Assembly (NCBI RefSeq): GCF_000425505.1 | Contig: NZ_AUDO01000011.1 | Span: 1 to 64,000 of the forward strand | DNA from: Flavobacterium frigidarium DSM 17623 | Lineage (GTDB): Bacteria > Bacteroidota > Bacteroidia > Flavobacteriales > Flavobacteriaceae | Direction of reading: 5' to 3' | Length of the DNA: 64,000 nt | Shown here: piece by piece, positions 46,493 to 55,200 of the stretch | Position numbering within the stretch: the stretch's first letter is position 1 | Layout: each line of letters begins with the position of its first letter | Notes under the pieces: generated by a model | Told to the model about the DNA's origin: nothing | Seen by the model: only the letters and a program-made list of their open reading frames with translations | The model's database searches: none | Made by a program: the position numbers and the translations under genes

Positions 46493-47197
46493 TTAATAAG
46501 ATAGCATTTCAAATAGTAAACCAGTTCCGAGCGCTATCCCAAAACTGAGTAATGTTCCTATCAAAACATATTCAGTAAGTCTTCGATCTTTGGCCTCCTT
46601 TAAATCTCCAAAGCGAAAAATGGATTTTGCCGCCAGCAAGAATCCAATCGCTTCAAAATGCCCTGTTATAATAAAAGTGAATACAAACAATCTTTCTAAT
46701 ATTCCTATGTAGTTTCCAGCATTAGAGAGCGAACTCTCCTTTTTGTCCTTGTTTTCTGGAGTCCAAATCGAAATTGCATTTTTAATTAAAATGGATGTAG
46801 GTTTTGTTAAGAAAACTAGTGCCGTAATTAAAAGTAAGTTGGTATTTATAAACTCAAATAAGTTTATAGAAGTATTTGTATATACTCTAAAAACAACTGC
46901 TATAGTAAATAAATGCGCTAGTTGATCCAACCAGAACCAAAGCCGTTTTGTTTTACTTTTTTGAAATTTAAGTTTGATAAAATCTATGATTCCATGTGCT
47001 GTAGCTAGGCTAACTCCAAAGAGGATAAAATTTAATTTTCCAACAATCACGCAGGCTAAAAGACCATGCAGAGCAATGTGATAATACAAGTATTTGCTTT
47101 TGTGTTTTCTCGTTTCTTTATCAACAACCCATGATGTAGGTTGCAATAAAAAATCACCCAGAATGTGCGCCAAAAACAATTGTACTAGTAATATCAT
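46493..47197 (-). CDS. DUF3307 membrane protein
   Basis: A 234-residue integral membrane protein with about six hydrophobic segments. The opening LFLAHILGDFLLQPTSWV and the following YLYYHIALHGLLACVI carry the HxxGDFxLQ and HxxxH residues characteristic of DUF3307. Its start overlaps the stop of SatD by four bases (ATGA), so the two proteins are translationally coupled and probably function together. The family's biochemical function is unknown; the conserved His/Asp residues in membrane segments suggest metal or lipid-phosphate chemistry. Confidence 0.87.
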   Translation of the reverse strand: MILLVQLFLAHILGDFLLQPTSWVVDKETRKHKSKYLYYHIALHGLLACVIVGKLNFILFGVSLATAHGIIDFIKLKFQKSKTKRLWFWLDQLAHLFTIAVVFRVYTNTSINLFEFINTNLLLITALVFLTKPTSILIKNAISIWTPENKDKKESSLSNAGNYIGILERLFVFTFIITGHFEAIGFLLAAKSIFRFGDLKEAKDRRLTEYVLIGTLLSFGIALGTGLLFEMLSY

Positions 47198-47811
47198 ACG
47201 TTATGTAGTTTTATTTTTTTTCGAAAATAATTATCTAAAGCTAAAACGAGGTCAAATTTAGCACGGCTTTTTCGTCTACTTACAGCGGCTTGATTAATCT
47301 CTAATAAGCGTCCTATTTCTTCCTGAGATAACTCTGGGTTTTTCAAAGATATAAAGGTAAATTCGGCCGATTGAACTAACCAGAAGTCCATAAAACTCAG
47401 TGAAAGCCGAAGCATTAAATTAAGTTCTTCATTAAGGGAATCGTCTACTGTAGCGATAGCCAAATTAACTTTTTGTTTTTTCAATGTTTCAAATAGTGCT
47501 CCAGAACGTACAAAAGCACTACCGTTACTCTCAGATATAGATTGAGCAGTGTAATTTTTATCGCCCACGCCAATGGCCATTCGAGCATCTAGATTTATAC
47601 TTCTTAAGTAAGATTTGATTAATAGCGCATAATGTAATGCCAAGCTAGGGTCAATTATCTCTATTTGAAATTCGTCTCCACGATAGATTTCCCATACTTG
47701 TGGGCTAGCTCCTACAGTATTAAATATAGCCTTTAGTCCTATTATCCAGTCTGTGGAATCTTGTTTACGTGAATTGATGATGTCTCCAGTGATGATGCTT
47801 GTCATATCCAA
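47194..47811 (-). CDS. SatD family protein with C-terminal helix-turn-helix
   Basis: A 205-residue protein. The beginning SIITGDIINSRKQDSTDWI and EIYRGDEFQIEI match SatD proteins. The last ~50 residues (ELSQEEIGRLLEINQAAVSRRKSRA) form a helix-turn-helix of sigma-region-4/LuxR style. This suggests a DNA-binding regulator with a nucleotide-cyclase-like sensor part. It overlaps DUF3307. Upstream, on its promoter side, lies an array of four TTAC..GTAA palindromes (47843-47926), which could be its own binding sites. Confidence 0.85.
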   Translation of the reverse strand: MDMTSIITGDIINSRKQDSTDWIIGLKAIFNTVGASPQVWEIYRGDEFQIEIIDPSLALHYALLIKSYLRSINLDARMAIGVGDKNYTAQSISESNGSAFVRSGALFETLKKQKVNLAIATVDDSLNEELNLMLRLSLSFMDFWLVQSAEFTFISLKNPELSQEEIGRLLEINQAAVSRRKSRAKFDLVLALDNYFRKKIKLHNV

Positions 47812-47842
47812 ATGTAATTAAAATTTTTATCGAAATCATAGT

Positions 47843-47926
47843 ATTTACAATTGTAAATATATTACATATTTATGTAATATATGTTATTATTACGGTATTG
47901 TGTAATATTGCGAATTATTACGTAAA
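47843..47926. promoter_or_regulatory. Array of four TTAC..GTAA palindromes (candidate operators)
   Basis: Four related inverted repeats lie in the divergent gap. Site 1 is ATTTACAATTGTAAAT (47843-47858, perfect). Site 2 is ATATTACATA and TATGTAATAT (47859-47880). Site 3 is ATTAC and GTAAT with eight bases between (47889-47906). Site 4 is ATTACGTAAA (47917-47926). All share TTAC/GTAA half sites. They are placed between SatD/DUF3307 and HMG-CoA lyase and may control either. AT-rich DNA produces some such motifs by chance, but four within 84 bases is unusual. Confidence 0.5.
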
Positions 47927-47989
47927 ATAGAGATTCGTTAAAAATATTAAAATTTAAATAGAGAAATTTAGTAATGTTAATTGTTTTTC

Positions 47990-47997
47990 TATCTTTG
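47990..47997 (+). promoter_or_regulatory. -7 element of HMG-CoA lyase promoter
   Basis: TATCTTTG, only seven bases before the ATG at 48005, so the leader would be very short or absent. Confidence 0.45.
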
Positions 47998-48004
47998 AAG
48001 CTAT

Positions 48005-48868
48005 ATGAAGCAAGTAAAAATAATTGAATGTCCTCGTGATGCTATGCAAGGTATCAAGCCCTTTATCCCAACAGATAAAAAGGTTGCCTACTTGCAAGCG
48101 CTTTTGCGTGTGGGTTTTGATTCTTTAGACTTTGGTAGTTTTGTTTCTCCAAAAGCAATACCGCAAATGGTCGATACTGCAACTGTTTTATCACAATTAG
48201 ACCTGTCTCAAACAACAAGTAAACTTCTAGCAATTATTGCCAATACGCGTGGAGCTGAGATGGCTTCACAACATCCCGAAATTCAATATTTAGGTTTTCC
48301 TTTTTCTATTTCTGAAAATTTCCAAATGCGAAATACGCACAAAACAATTGCCGAATCTCTAGTGACACTTACTGAAATTTTAGAAATTGCTGATCAGTCA
48401 AAAAAAGAAGTAGTAGCTTATTTATCTATGGGTTTTGGAAATCCTTATGGAGACCCTTGGAATGTTGATATAGTAGGGGAGTGGACAGAAAAGATGTCTA
48501 CTATGGGAGTGAAAATCTTATCGCTGTCAGATACAGTGGGAAGCTCAACTCCTGATGTTATTCACTATTTGTATTCCAATTTGATTCCGAAATATCCAGA
48601 CATGGAATTTGGCGCTCATTTACACACGACCACTGATAAATGGTTCGAAAAAGTGGATGCTGCCTACACTGGAGGTTGTACCCGTTTTGATGGTGCGATT
48701 CAAGGTTTTGGTGGTTGCCCAATGGCAAAGGATGACTTGACTGGGAACATGCCCACAGAGAAATTACTATCCTATTTCACCGCAAATAAAGTACAAACCA
48801 ACTTGAATCCGCTAAGCTTTGAGAGCGCATATAACGAAGCTTCTAAGTTATTTGGAGAATACCACTAG
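48005..48868 (+). CDS. Hydroxymethylglutaryl-CoA lyase
   Basis: Cleaves HMG-CoA to acetyl-CoA and acetoacetate, the last step of leucine breakdown. A 287-residue HMGL-type TIM barrel. IIECPRDAMQGIKPFIPT carries the metal/catalytic Arg-Asp pair, FDSLDFGSFVSPKAIPQM follows, then SLSDTVGSSTP. The metal-binding HLHTT and the C-terminal Cys loop FGGCPMAKDDLTGN are present; the Cys-containing loop is the family hallmark. There is no operon partner downstream. Confidence 0.92.
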   Translation: MKQVKIIECPRDAMQGIKPFIPTDKKVAYLQALLRVGFDSLDFGSFVSPKAIPQMVDTATVLSQLDLSQTTSKLLAIIANTRGAEMASQHPEIQYLGFPFSISENFQMRNTHKTIAESLVTLTEILEIADQSKKEVVAYLSMGFGNPYGDPWNVDIVGEWTEKMSTMGVKILSLSDTVGSSTPDVIHYLYSNLIPKYPDMEFGAHLHTTTDKWFEKVDAAYTGGCTRFDGAIQGFGGCPMAKDDLTGNMPTEKLLSYFTANKVQTNLNPLSFESAYNEASKLFGEYH

Positions 48869-48953
48869 TTTTCGATTATTATAAAATAACTTAATACTAA
48901 ATTCAGTCTTAAATCATTCTAATTATATATATTAGTGCCATTAATATTAGAGA

Positions 48954-49502
48954 ATGAACCCAAAATACTTACTTAAACTCGCCGCTGTAATTCTTTTTTG
49001 TGCACTGGCAAACAGTTGCTCTAGCGACCTTGATTTCGATCAACTAAATGATTTTAGCGCTGAACCTGAAATAGCGGCTAACCTTGCTTATTTTGAGTTA
49101 GCTATTCCTAGTTCAATATCATCTTTACCTCCATTTACATCTACCCCCGTTAACGCAAAATTCGATATACTAAGAGACGCATCAGTTAGCAACCGACTTT
49201 TAGAAGCAACTTTGTTTTTTGAAGTTGAAAGTATTAATGTTAAAAAATATGAAGTTATTGTCGAATTTAAAGACGATGCTGATCAAATATTAGAAAGAAT
49301 TACAATTGACCAAAATGATAATTTTGACGGAGTAAATAAATTATCAAAAGAAGTTACCTACTTAAAATCTGATCTAGATTTCTTGAAATTAGCAACAAGT
49401 ATCGATTTCACCGCTTCGATAGCTCCAGCTTCACCACCTACAGTTGTAAATGATACTTTGAAGTTTCGTTCGAGTGCAATCATAAAATTAGCACTACAAT
49501 GA
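48954..49502 (+). CDS. Putative lipoprotein paired with DUF5723 protein
   Basis: A 182-residue protein with a lipobox (LANSC, Cys about residue 22). The rest is beta-rich (VKKYEVIVEFKDDADQIL) with no domain I recognise. Its stop overlaps the next start (ATGA at 49499-49502), so it is translationally coupled to the DUF5723 gene. This is the usual arrangement of such pairs in Flavobacteria. It is likely to be exported to the outer membrane. Function unknown. Confidence 0.78.
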   Translation: MNPKYLLKLAAVILFCALANSCSSDLDFDQLNDFSAEPEIAANLAYFELAIPSSISSLPPFTSTPVNAKFDILRDASVSNRLLEATLFFEVESINVKKYEVIVEFKDDADQILERITIDQNDNFDGVNKLSKEVTYLKSDLDFLKLATSIDFTASIAPASPPTVVNDTLKFRSSAIIKLALQ

Positions 49503-50896
49503 GAAAAAGCTATGCTATTATTTTACTTTTTTGTTGTTTAAGTGCTGCCTCTCAAAATAAGCAACTATTATACAATTTTACTGCAATACCACAGTCGGCT
49601 ATGGTAAATCCAGGTGTTGATTTAAAGCATAACAGCTATGTAGGTATTCCATTACTATCTGGAGTGAGCGCTAACTTTGGTTCTACAGCTTTCTCAGCTT
49701 ATGACTTATTTGCAAATGACGGTACTAGTTTCAATGATAAGCTACGAAATACCTTAGATAGAGTTTCTAGCAATGATCGTGTCCTGATAAATGAGCAAGT
49801 CGAAATTCTATCTGCAGCTTTCAAAATAGGACGCTGGGATCAAAAAAATTACTTGTCTTTTGGCGTTTATCAAGAGTTTGACTTTGTTTCGTTTGTACCC
49901 AAAGATCCTGCAATACTGGCATTATATGGAAACAGTAATTATATAGGCAAGCGGTTTGATTTGTCGCATTTAAATGCACAAGCAGAACTATTGACCGTTT
50001 TTCATCTTGGCTTTAGAAAAGAAGTGTCTGACAAATTAACTCTAGGCGCTCGAGGAAAAATCTACTCCAGCATTGCTCATGCTAGGACAACGAGAAACAG
50101 CGGCTACATTCTAACTGAAGAAGGCACGGGACCTAATGTTTACGACCAAACGATTGCTTCAAATGTTACTTTAAATACTTCAGCTGCAGCAAAATATTTC
50201 GAAGACGACTATGACGGAAATACTACAAATGATATCATTAAAAAAGCATTGTTTGGAGGGAATCTGGGTTTAGGTTTAGACTTGGGGGCAACGTACTATC
50301 CTAAAAAAAACATCCAAGTTACGGCTAGTCTGCTAGACATAGGATTCATCAACCATTCAAAAGAAGTTAAAAATTATACATACAAGGGTTTCTATCAGTA
50401 CAATGGAATAAACCCAAATTTTACAGGGCCTAGTACATCAGGGAGTACCTATGACGAATTTAAAAGAGCGGTCGTTTATGACTCAACAACCACAAAATAC
50501 AATACATTACGTCCTATAAAATTTAACGCATCCTATCAATATTCGTATCACGGTAAAAACGACGAATCTTGTAATTGTTCGCCAGATAGTGACAATTATA
50601 GAAATGCTATTGGAGCGCAATTGTTTTTCCAAACGCTTCCAAAATCGCCAACAGCAGCTTTGACGGGATTTTATCAGCATACTGTTTCTAGCGGATTTCA
50701 GTATAAAGCGACCTATACAATAGATGCTTATTCATATACTAATTTAGGTCTAGGGATCGCTGGAAATGTGGGCAAAGTGCACGCCTATTTACTTGCAGAT
50801 AATTTACTAGAATTGCGAGATATAGCTAAGGCGAATGCTTTTTCACTGCAATTTGGGTTCAATATTCTACTTAAGGAACGAACGACTTTTTATTAA
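49499..50896 (+). CDS. DUF5723 family outer-membrane protein
   Basis: A 465-residue protein with signal peptide MRKSYAIILLFCCLSAASQ. The sequence AIPQSAMVNPGVDLKHNSYVGIPLLSGVS is the hallmark opening of DUF5723. Many amphipathic strands (LGLGLDLGATYYPKKNIQVTASLLDIG) follow, ending in a barrel-type strand (FSLQFGFNILL). It is probably an outer-membrane barrel, related in organisation to PorV-like proteins, and coupled to the preceding lipoprotein. There is no direct evidence for a substrate. Repeat copy B begins five bases after the stop. Confidence 0.85.
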   Translation: MRKSYAIILLFCCLSAASQNKQLLYNFTAIPQSAMVNPGVDLKHNSYVGIPLLSGVSANFGSTAFSAYDLFANDGTSFNDKLRNTLDRVSSNDRVLINEQVEILSAAFKIGRWDQKNYLSFGVYQEFDFVSFVPKDPAILALYGNSNYIGKRFDLSHLNAQAELLTVFHLGFRKEVSDKLTLGARGKIYSSIAHARTTRNSGYILTEEGTGPNVYDQTIASNVTLNTSAAAKYFEDDYDGNTTNDIIKKALFGGNLGLGLDLGATYYPKKNIQVTASLLDIGFINHSKEVKNYTYKGFYQYNGINPNFTGPSTSGSTYDEFKRAVVYDSTTTKYNTLRPIKFNASYQYSYHGKNDESCNCSPDSDNYRNAIGAQLFFQTLPKSPTAALTGFYQHTVSSGFQYKATYTIDAYSYTNLGLGIAGNVGKVHAYLLADNLLELRDIAKANAFSLQFGFNILLKERTTFY

Positions 50897-50900
50897 TATT

Positions 50901-51045
50901 TGGAGCTATTCCAGCCTTACATTGCAAGCGATAAGAGTAAATACTTTTTTCTTATCAATACAAGAGCTTCCTTTGGTCGCTTTGTCTGGTTAAGAAAAAG
51001 AAGGAGTATTTCCTTCTTATAGGCTTTCCATTTCAGTCTGGGCTA
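50901..51045. repeat. Dispersed intergenic repeat, copy B (extended)
   Basis: Starts TGGAGCTATTCCAGCC and ends CAGTCTGGGCTA, the same borders as copy A at 21606-21684, with a longer middle. The middle contains AGAAGGAGTATTTCCTTCT, a near-perfect hairpin. It is placed directly behind the DUF5723 stop. Together with the rest of 50897-51205 it accounts for most of the gene-free gap ahead of guaB. Confidence 0.42.
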
Positions 51046-51205
51046 AAATTCATAGTCTGCTATTACAATACTACCAGCATTATCTGTAGTGTAATTTCAC
51101 GTTTTAGTGGTGTTACAGCCACTAATAATTATAAAAAGGAGTAAAAGCATCCCTTATATCGAATAATTTGCTATATTTGCACGCAATTCAACTAGAAATT
51201 GCACC
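51046..51205. other. guaB upstream region
   Basis: No gene is seen. Apart from the -7 element (51172-51179) the only structure is an inverted pair near GTGTTACAGCCAC and AGTGG around 51104-51121. No purine-riboswitch core could be recognised. Confidence 0.5.
51172..51179 (+). promoter_or_regulatory. -7 element of guaB promoter
   Basis: TATATTTG followed by CACG, 26 bases before the guaB ATG. Confidence 0.55.
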
Positions 51206-52678
51206 ATGATAGCACACAACTCCAAAATCATCGGCGAAGGTTTAACCTACGATGATGTCTTATTAGTTCCAAATTACTCTAATGTGCTTCCTCGCGAAGT
51301 GAGTATCAAATCTAAATTTTCAAGAAATATAACACTAAACGTTCCTATAGTATCTGCTGCTATGGATACTGTTACCGAAAGTGCAATGGCAATTGCTATG
51401 GCGCAAGAAGGAGGAATTGGTGTACTTCATAAAAACATGACTATCGAGCAACAAGCTGCTAAAGTTCGCAAAGTAAAACGTGCTGAATCAGGTATGATTA
51501 TTGACCCGGTAACATTGCCGCTGACATCTACTGTTGCTGATGCAAAAAGCGCAATGAAAGAATTCGGAATTGGTGGAATTCCAATTGTAGATGAAAACCA
51601 AATATTAAAAGGAATTGTAACCAATAGAGATTTGCGTTTTGAAAAAAACAGTTCTCGTCCTATTGTTGAGGTAATGACTAGTGAAAACTTAGTTACCGTT
51701 GCTGAGGGAACTTCTCTTGAGCAAGCTGAAGTAGTGTTACAAGGATACAAAATCGAAAAACTTCCAGTGGTAAATTCAGCTAATAAATTAGTTGGTTTAA
51801 TTACTTTTAGAGATATCACTAAATTAACTCAAAAACCTATTGCTAACAAAGATGTTTTTGGACGTTTGCGTGTAGCAGCAGCTATTGGTGTTACTGGTGA
51901 TGCTATTGATAGAGCTGAAGCTTTAGTTAATGCAGGTGTAGATGCTATCATTATTGATACAGCTCACGGACATACTCAAGGTGTAGTAAATACATTAAAA
52001 GAGGTGAAAACTAAATTTCCTCAAATTGATGTTATCGTAGGTAACATTGCAACTCCAGAGGCGGCTAAATTCTTAGTTGAAAATGGTGCTGACGGTGTAA
52101 AAGTAGGAATTGGACCTGGTTCAATTTGTACTACTCGTATTGTAGCAGGTGTTGGTTTTCCTCAGTTTTCTGCAGTACTTGAAGTAGCTGCAGCTTTAAA
52201 AGGTACAGGTGTTCCTGTAATTGCTGATGGAGGAATTCGTTATACAGGAGACATTCCTAAGGCTTTGGCCGCAGGTGCTGACTGTGTGATGTTAGGTTCT
52301 CTTCTTGCTGGTACAAAAGAATCTCCTGGAGAAACTATCATTTTTGAAGGTAGAAAATTCAAGTCATATAGAGGAATGGGTTCTGTAGAAGCAATGGAAA
52401 CAGGTTCTAAAGATCGTTACTTTCAAGATGTTGAAGACGATGTTAAAAAATTAGTTCCTGAAGGAATTGTAGGTCGTGTACCGTACAAAGGAGAGTTAAA
52501 CGAAAGCATGTTACAATTCATTGGTGGTCTTCGTGCTGGAATGGGATACTGTGGTTCAAAAGACATTCCTACACTACAAGAAACAGGTCGTTTTGTTCGT
52601 ATCACTGCTAGCGGAATCAATGAAAGTCATCCTCACAATGTTACCATTACAAAAGAAGCTCCTAATTATTCAAGATAA
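51206..52678 (+). CDS. guaB: Inosine-5'-monophosphate dehydrogenase
   Basis: Converts IMP to XMP with NAD+, the first step to GMP. Within 490 residues it carries [12 protein letters not shown], two CBS domains (~95-205, [20 protein letters not shown] and [18 protein letters not shown]), and the catalytic Cys308 in [21 protein letters not shown]-type ([16 protein letters not shown]) and [10 protein letters not shown] follow. It is monocistronic, with its own promoter and a strong terminator. All features of an active enzyme are present. Confidence 0.97.
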   Translation: MIAHNSKIIGEGLTYDDVLLVPNYSNVLPREVSIKSKFSRNITLNVPIVSAAMDTVTESAMAIAMAQEGGIGVLHKNMTIEQQAAKVRKVKRAESGMIIDPVTLPLTSTVADAKSAMKEFGIGGIPIVDENQILKGIVTNRDLRFEKNSSRPIVEVMTSENLVTVAEGTSLEQAEVVLQGYKIEKLPVVNSANKLVGLITFRDITKLTQKPIANKDVFGRLRVAAAIGVTGDAIDRAEALVNAGVDAIIIDTAHGHTQGVVNTLKEVKTKFPQIDVIVGNIATPEAAKFLVENGADGVKVGIGPGSICTTRIVAGVGFPQFSAVLEVAAALKGTGVPVIADGGIRYTGDIPKALAAGADCVMLGSLLAGTKESPGETIIFEGRKFKSYRGMGSVEAMETGSKDRYFQDVEDDVKKLVPEGIVGRVPYKGELNESMLQFIGGLRAGMGYCGSKDIPTLQETGRFVRITASGINESHPHNVTITKEAPNYSR

Positions 52679-52700
52679 TTAAGAGATTCTGTAAATATAA

Positions 52701-52737
52701 AAAAAGGCAAAAGTTTTCACTTTTGCCTTTTTTGTTT
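52701..52737. terminator. Bidirectional terminator between guaB and antiporter
   Basis: Stem AAAAAGGCAAAAG (52701-52713) and CTTTTGCCTTTTT (52720-52732) with a 6-nt loop, A-rich on the left and T-rich on the right. The convergent antiporter gene ends at 52738. Confidence 0.9.
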
Positions 52738-54975
52738 TTATTCAGGGAATAAAGAATTCATTAATTTATTGTTTCCTACTATCCATAATATGTCATCTTT
52801 TTGAAGTACAATATTCGATTCAGGATTTAGTATTCGCTGGCCATTTCGCTCAATTCCCACAAGTAAACCGTTGGTTCGCTCTCTTAGTTTTGATTGTCCC
52901 ACACTTACTCCAATGAATTCATTATTACTCAATTCGATTTGTTTCAAGACTAAATTATTATCTGATTTTACGGGATCTTTAATTTCATTCGATTTTAAAT
53001 AGGATTCAAATTGTTCCACTTGAGCATCCGTTCCAATAACACAAATTTCGTCACCTGGAAACAAACGCTCCAACTTATTAGGAATCTGGATCGTTAACTC
53101 ACCACGTTTTATAAAAGCAATATTGATTCCCAGATCCTCTCTAACTTGCAATTCGCGCAGTGTTTTTCCTGCTAGATTTGATTCTGGTGCAATTTCAAAT
53201 GTAGACATATGTCCATCCCAAGGAGTTAGATTGGCATGACGACGGTCTACCTTTTTTAAATCTCGGTTGTTTAAATTTTTCAAAAAACGATTTTCAATCC
53301 TGTGATACATTGCGTGTAGCTTTTTCGGAAAGAAAAAATAAATTACGATTGAAGCTACTAAAGCGAAGAATGCAATTACTGGAGAAAAGAAAATGTTTAA
53401 AAGGAAACCAATATAAAATATAGCCAACCCAATTCTGAAGAAAATCATCATCAATATAGGGCCACGATATTTTCGCTCTTTATACAAAGCATCAACTTGT
53501 TCTACGGCCACTCTTCGTAACGATAGAGCCCATAAAAAAGGAGAAATAGCAATTAAGGTTATTAATGCAGCTATAGCATTTCCAAATTTAGATTCTTCTA
53601 CTAATGGCAAAACAAAATTTGCTGATAACAAAATAATTGCCGTAATAATTATTGTGTTCAAAATAATCTGAACTAGGTATGCTCTAATGACGATTTGCCA
53701 CGTACTTACTGACCGTATTGCTTGTGCATTTGTGCTGTATCTAGCAATCTTCTTAACCCATTTTTTAGGTAATTTACGTTCTAAAAATTCAGAAAATGGC
53801 ACCGCCGATTTCACCATAAAAGGAGTTGTAAATGTTGTAATTGCTGAAACGGCTACGACAATAGGATATAAGAAAGCGCTAGTTACGTTCATAGACATTC
53901 CTAAAGTAGCGATGATAAAGGAGAACTCACCAATTTGTGACAAACTCATTCCCGTTTGCACTGATTGTTTTAGAGGTTGTCCAGATATTAATGCTCCTAT
54001 AGTAGAACTTATGGATTGTCCAAAAATAGTTACAAAAGTTAGAATGATTACGGGAATCGCATGCTCGTATAACATTATAGGATCAATCAGCATACCTACA
54101 GATACAAAGAAAATAGCACCAAATAAATCTTTTACTGGCTTAACCAAATGCTCTATATGTTCTGCTTGTGTTGTCTCGGCAATAATAGAACCCATTATAA
54201 AAGCACCTAAAGCAGGTGAGAAACCAACATTTGATGCTAATATTACCATCATCAAACATAAAGCAAGTGAGATAATTAAAAGCATTTCATCGGTTAATAG
54301 ATCCTTTGCTTTTTTCAATAATGACGGGATGAAAAAGATTCCGCCTATAAACCAAGCAGTTAAAAAGAACACCAGCTTCAAGACTGACATGATCAATTCA
54401 GTACCTGAAAATTTCTGGCTAACTGCCACTGTCGACAATAGCACCATCATTAAAATGGCTACAATGTCTTGCACAATAAGAGATCCTATAACTATTCCCG
54501 CAAACTTCTTGGCTTTTACTCCAAGTTCGTCAAAGGTTTTTAATATAATTGTGGTCGAAGATATGGATAGAATTACTCCAAGAAAGATGGAATCCATTTG
54601 GCTCCAGCCCATCCATTTACCCACCAAGAATCCCATTAATACCATGGATATAATTTGGGTGACGGCGGTGATGGAGGCGGTTCCACCAACCTTCATCAAT
54701 TTCTTAAAACTGAATTCGAGTCCTAAACTAAATAATAAAATAATAACTCCAATTTCTGCCCAAACTTCGACGCTTTTAATGTCGCTTACTGATGGGAAAA
54801 AGTCAAAGTGCGTTCCTGCTAAAAAACCTGCAATAAGGTAACCAAGAACTAATGGCTGCTTCATTTTTTTAAATAGCAAAACAGCTATTCCTGCAGTCAT
54901 AAGGATTAATCCTAAATCTGTTATTAGTGGTTCTAAATGTGTCGTTGTCTCTGCTACTGTTGCTGCGGCACTCAT
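52738..54975 (-). CDS. KefB/CPA2-type cation:proton antiporter with two RCK_C domains
   Basis: A 745-residue inner-membrane antiporter exchanging K+ or Na+ for protons. Residues ~15-400 are a CPA2 Na_H_exchanger domain with about 12 helices (LGYLIAGFLAGTHF, SSTTIILKTFDELG, ALGAFIMGSIIAET). Two to four more helices (~430-545) follow. The soluble C-terminus has two TrkA_C/RCK_C segments (~580-650 GKTLRELQVREDLGINIAFIKR and ~665-745 GQSKLRERTNGLLV). No NAD-binding RCK_N domain is visible between them, so it differs from E. coli KefB/C. It may be regulated by small ligands such as cyclic dinucleotides, though that is inference. Confidence 0.88.
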   Translation of the reverse strand: MSAAATVAETTTHLEPLITDLGLILMTAGIAVLLFKKMKQPLVLGYLIAGFLAGTHFDFFPSVSDIKSVEVWAEIGVIILLFSLGLEFSFKKLMKVGGTASITAVTQIISMVLMGFLVGKWMGWSQMDSIFLGVILSISSTTIILKTFDELGVKAKKFAGIVIGSLIVQDIVAILMMVLLSTVAVSQKFSGTELIMSVLKLVFFLTAWFIGGIFFIPSLLKKAKDLLTDEMLLIISLALCLMMVILASNVGFSPALGAFIMGSIIAETTQAEHIEHLVKPVKDLFGAIFFVSVGMLIDPIMLYEHAIPVIILTFVTIFGQSISSTIGALISGQPLKQSVQTGMSLSQIGEFSFIIATLGMSMNVTSAFLYPIVVAVSAITTFTTPFMVKSAVPFSEFLERKLPKKWVKKIARYSTNAQAIRSVSTWQIVIRAYLVQIILNTIIITAIILLSANFVLPLVEESKFGNAIAALITLIAISPFLWALSLRRVAVEQVDALYKERKYRGPILMMIFFRIGLAIFYIGFLLNIFFSPVIAFFALVASIVIYFFFPKKLHAMYHRIENRFLKNLNNRDLKKVDRRHANLTPWDGHMSTFEIAPESNLAGKTLRELQVREDLGINIAFIKRGELTIQIPNKLERLFPGDEICVIGTDAQVEQFESYLKSNEIKDPVKSDNNLVLKQIELSNNEFIGVSVGQSKLRERTNGLLVGIERNGQRILNPESNIVLQKDDILWIVGNNKLMNSLFPE

Positions 54976-55078
54976 ATTTATTATTTTTTTGTAAAACTAT
55001 TTCCCTTTCTAAAATAGTAATTGATATTAAGGTTCCTTTTTCTACTGATAGCGATTAATCGAGCGTTAAAACAGCATA

Positions 55079-55107
55079 AAAAAAGCTATCGATAAAGATA
55101 GCTTTTT
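55079..55107 (-). terminator. purB terminator
   Basis: Stem AAAAAGCTATC and GATAGCTTTTT around a GATAAA loop, with a run of T on the minus strand. It lies about 90 bases past the purB stop. Confidence 0.75.
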
Positions 55108-55200
55108 TTAAAGAATATTTTTTTAAAATCTGAGTTTTAGCTCACTTTTATCATATATAAAAAATCGAAATCTGTGATTGTGCGATTCTCAAAATAATTT

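Noticed and set aside
50897-51205. Possible purine riboswitch ahead of guaB
   Set aside because: No conserved purine-aptamer core or three-way junction sequence is seen. The region is a dispersed repeat plus a promoter.
53687-54841. 384-codon frame antisense to the antiporter gene
   Set aside because: It mirrors the transmembrane gene on the other strand; the antiporter has clear homology and a terminator in its own direction. Long antisense frames arise by composition.
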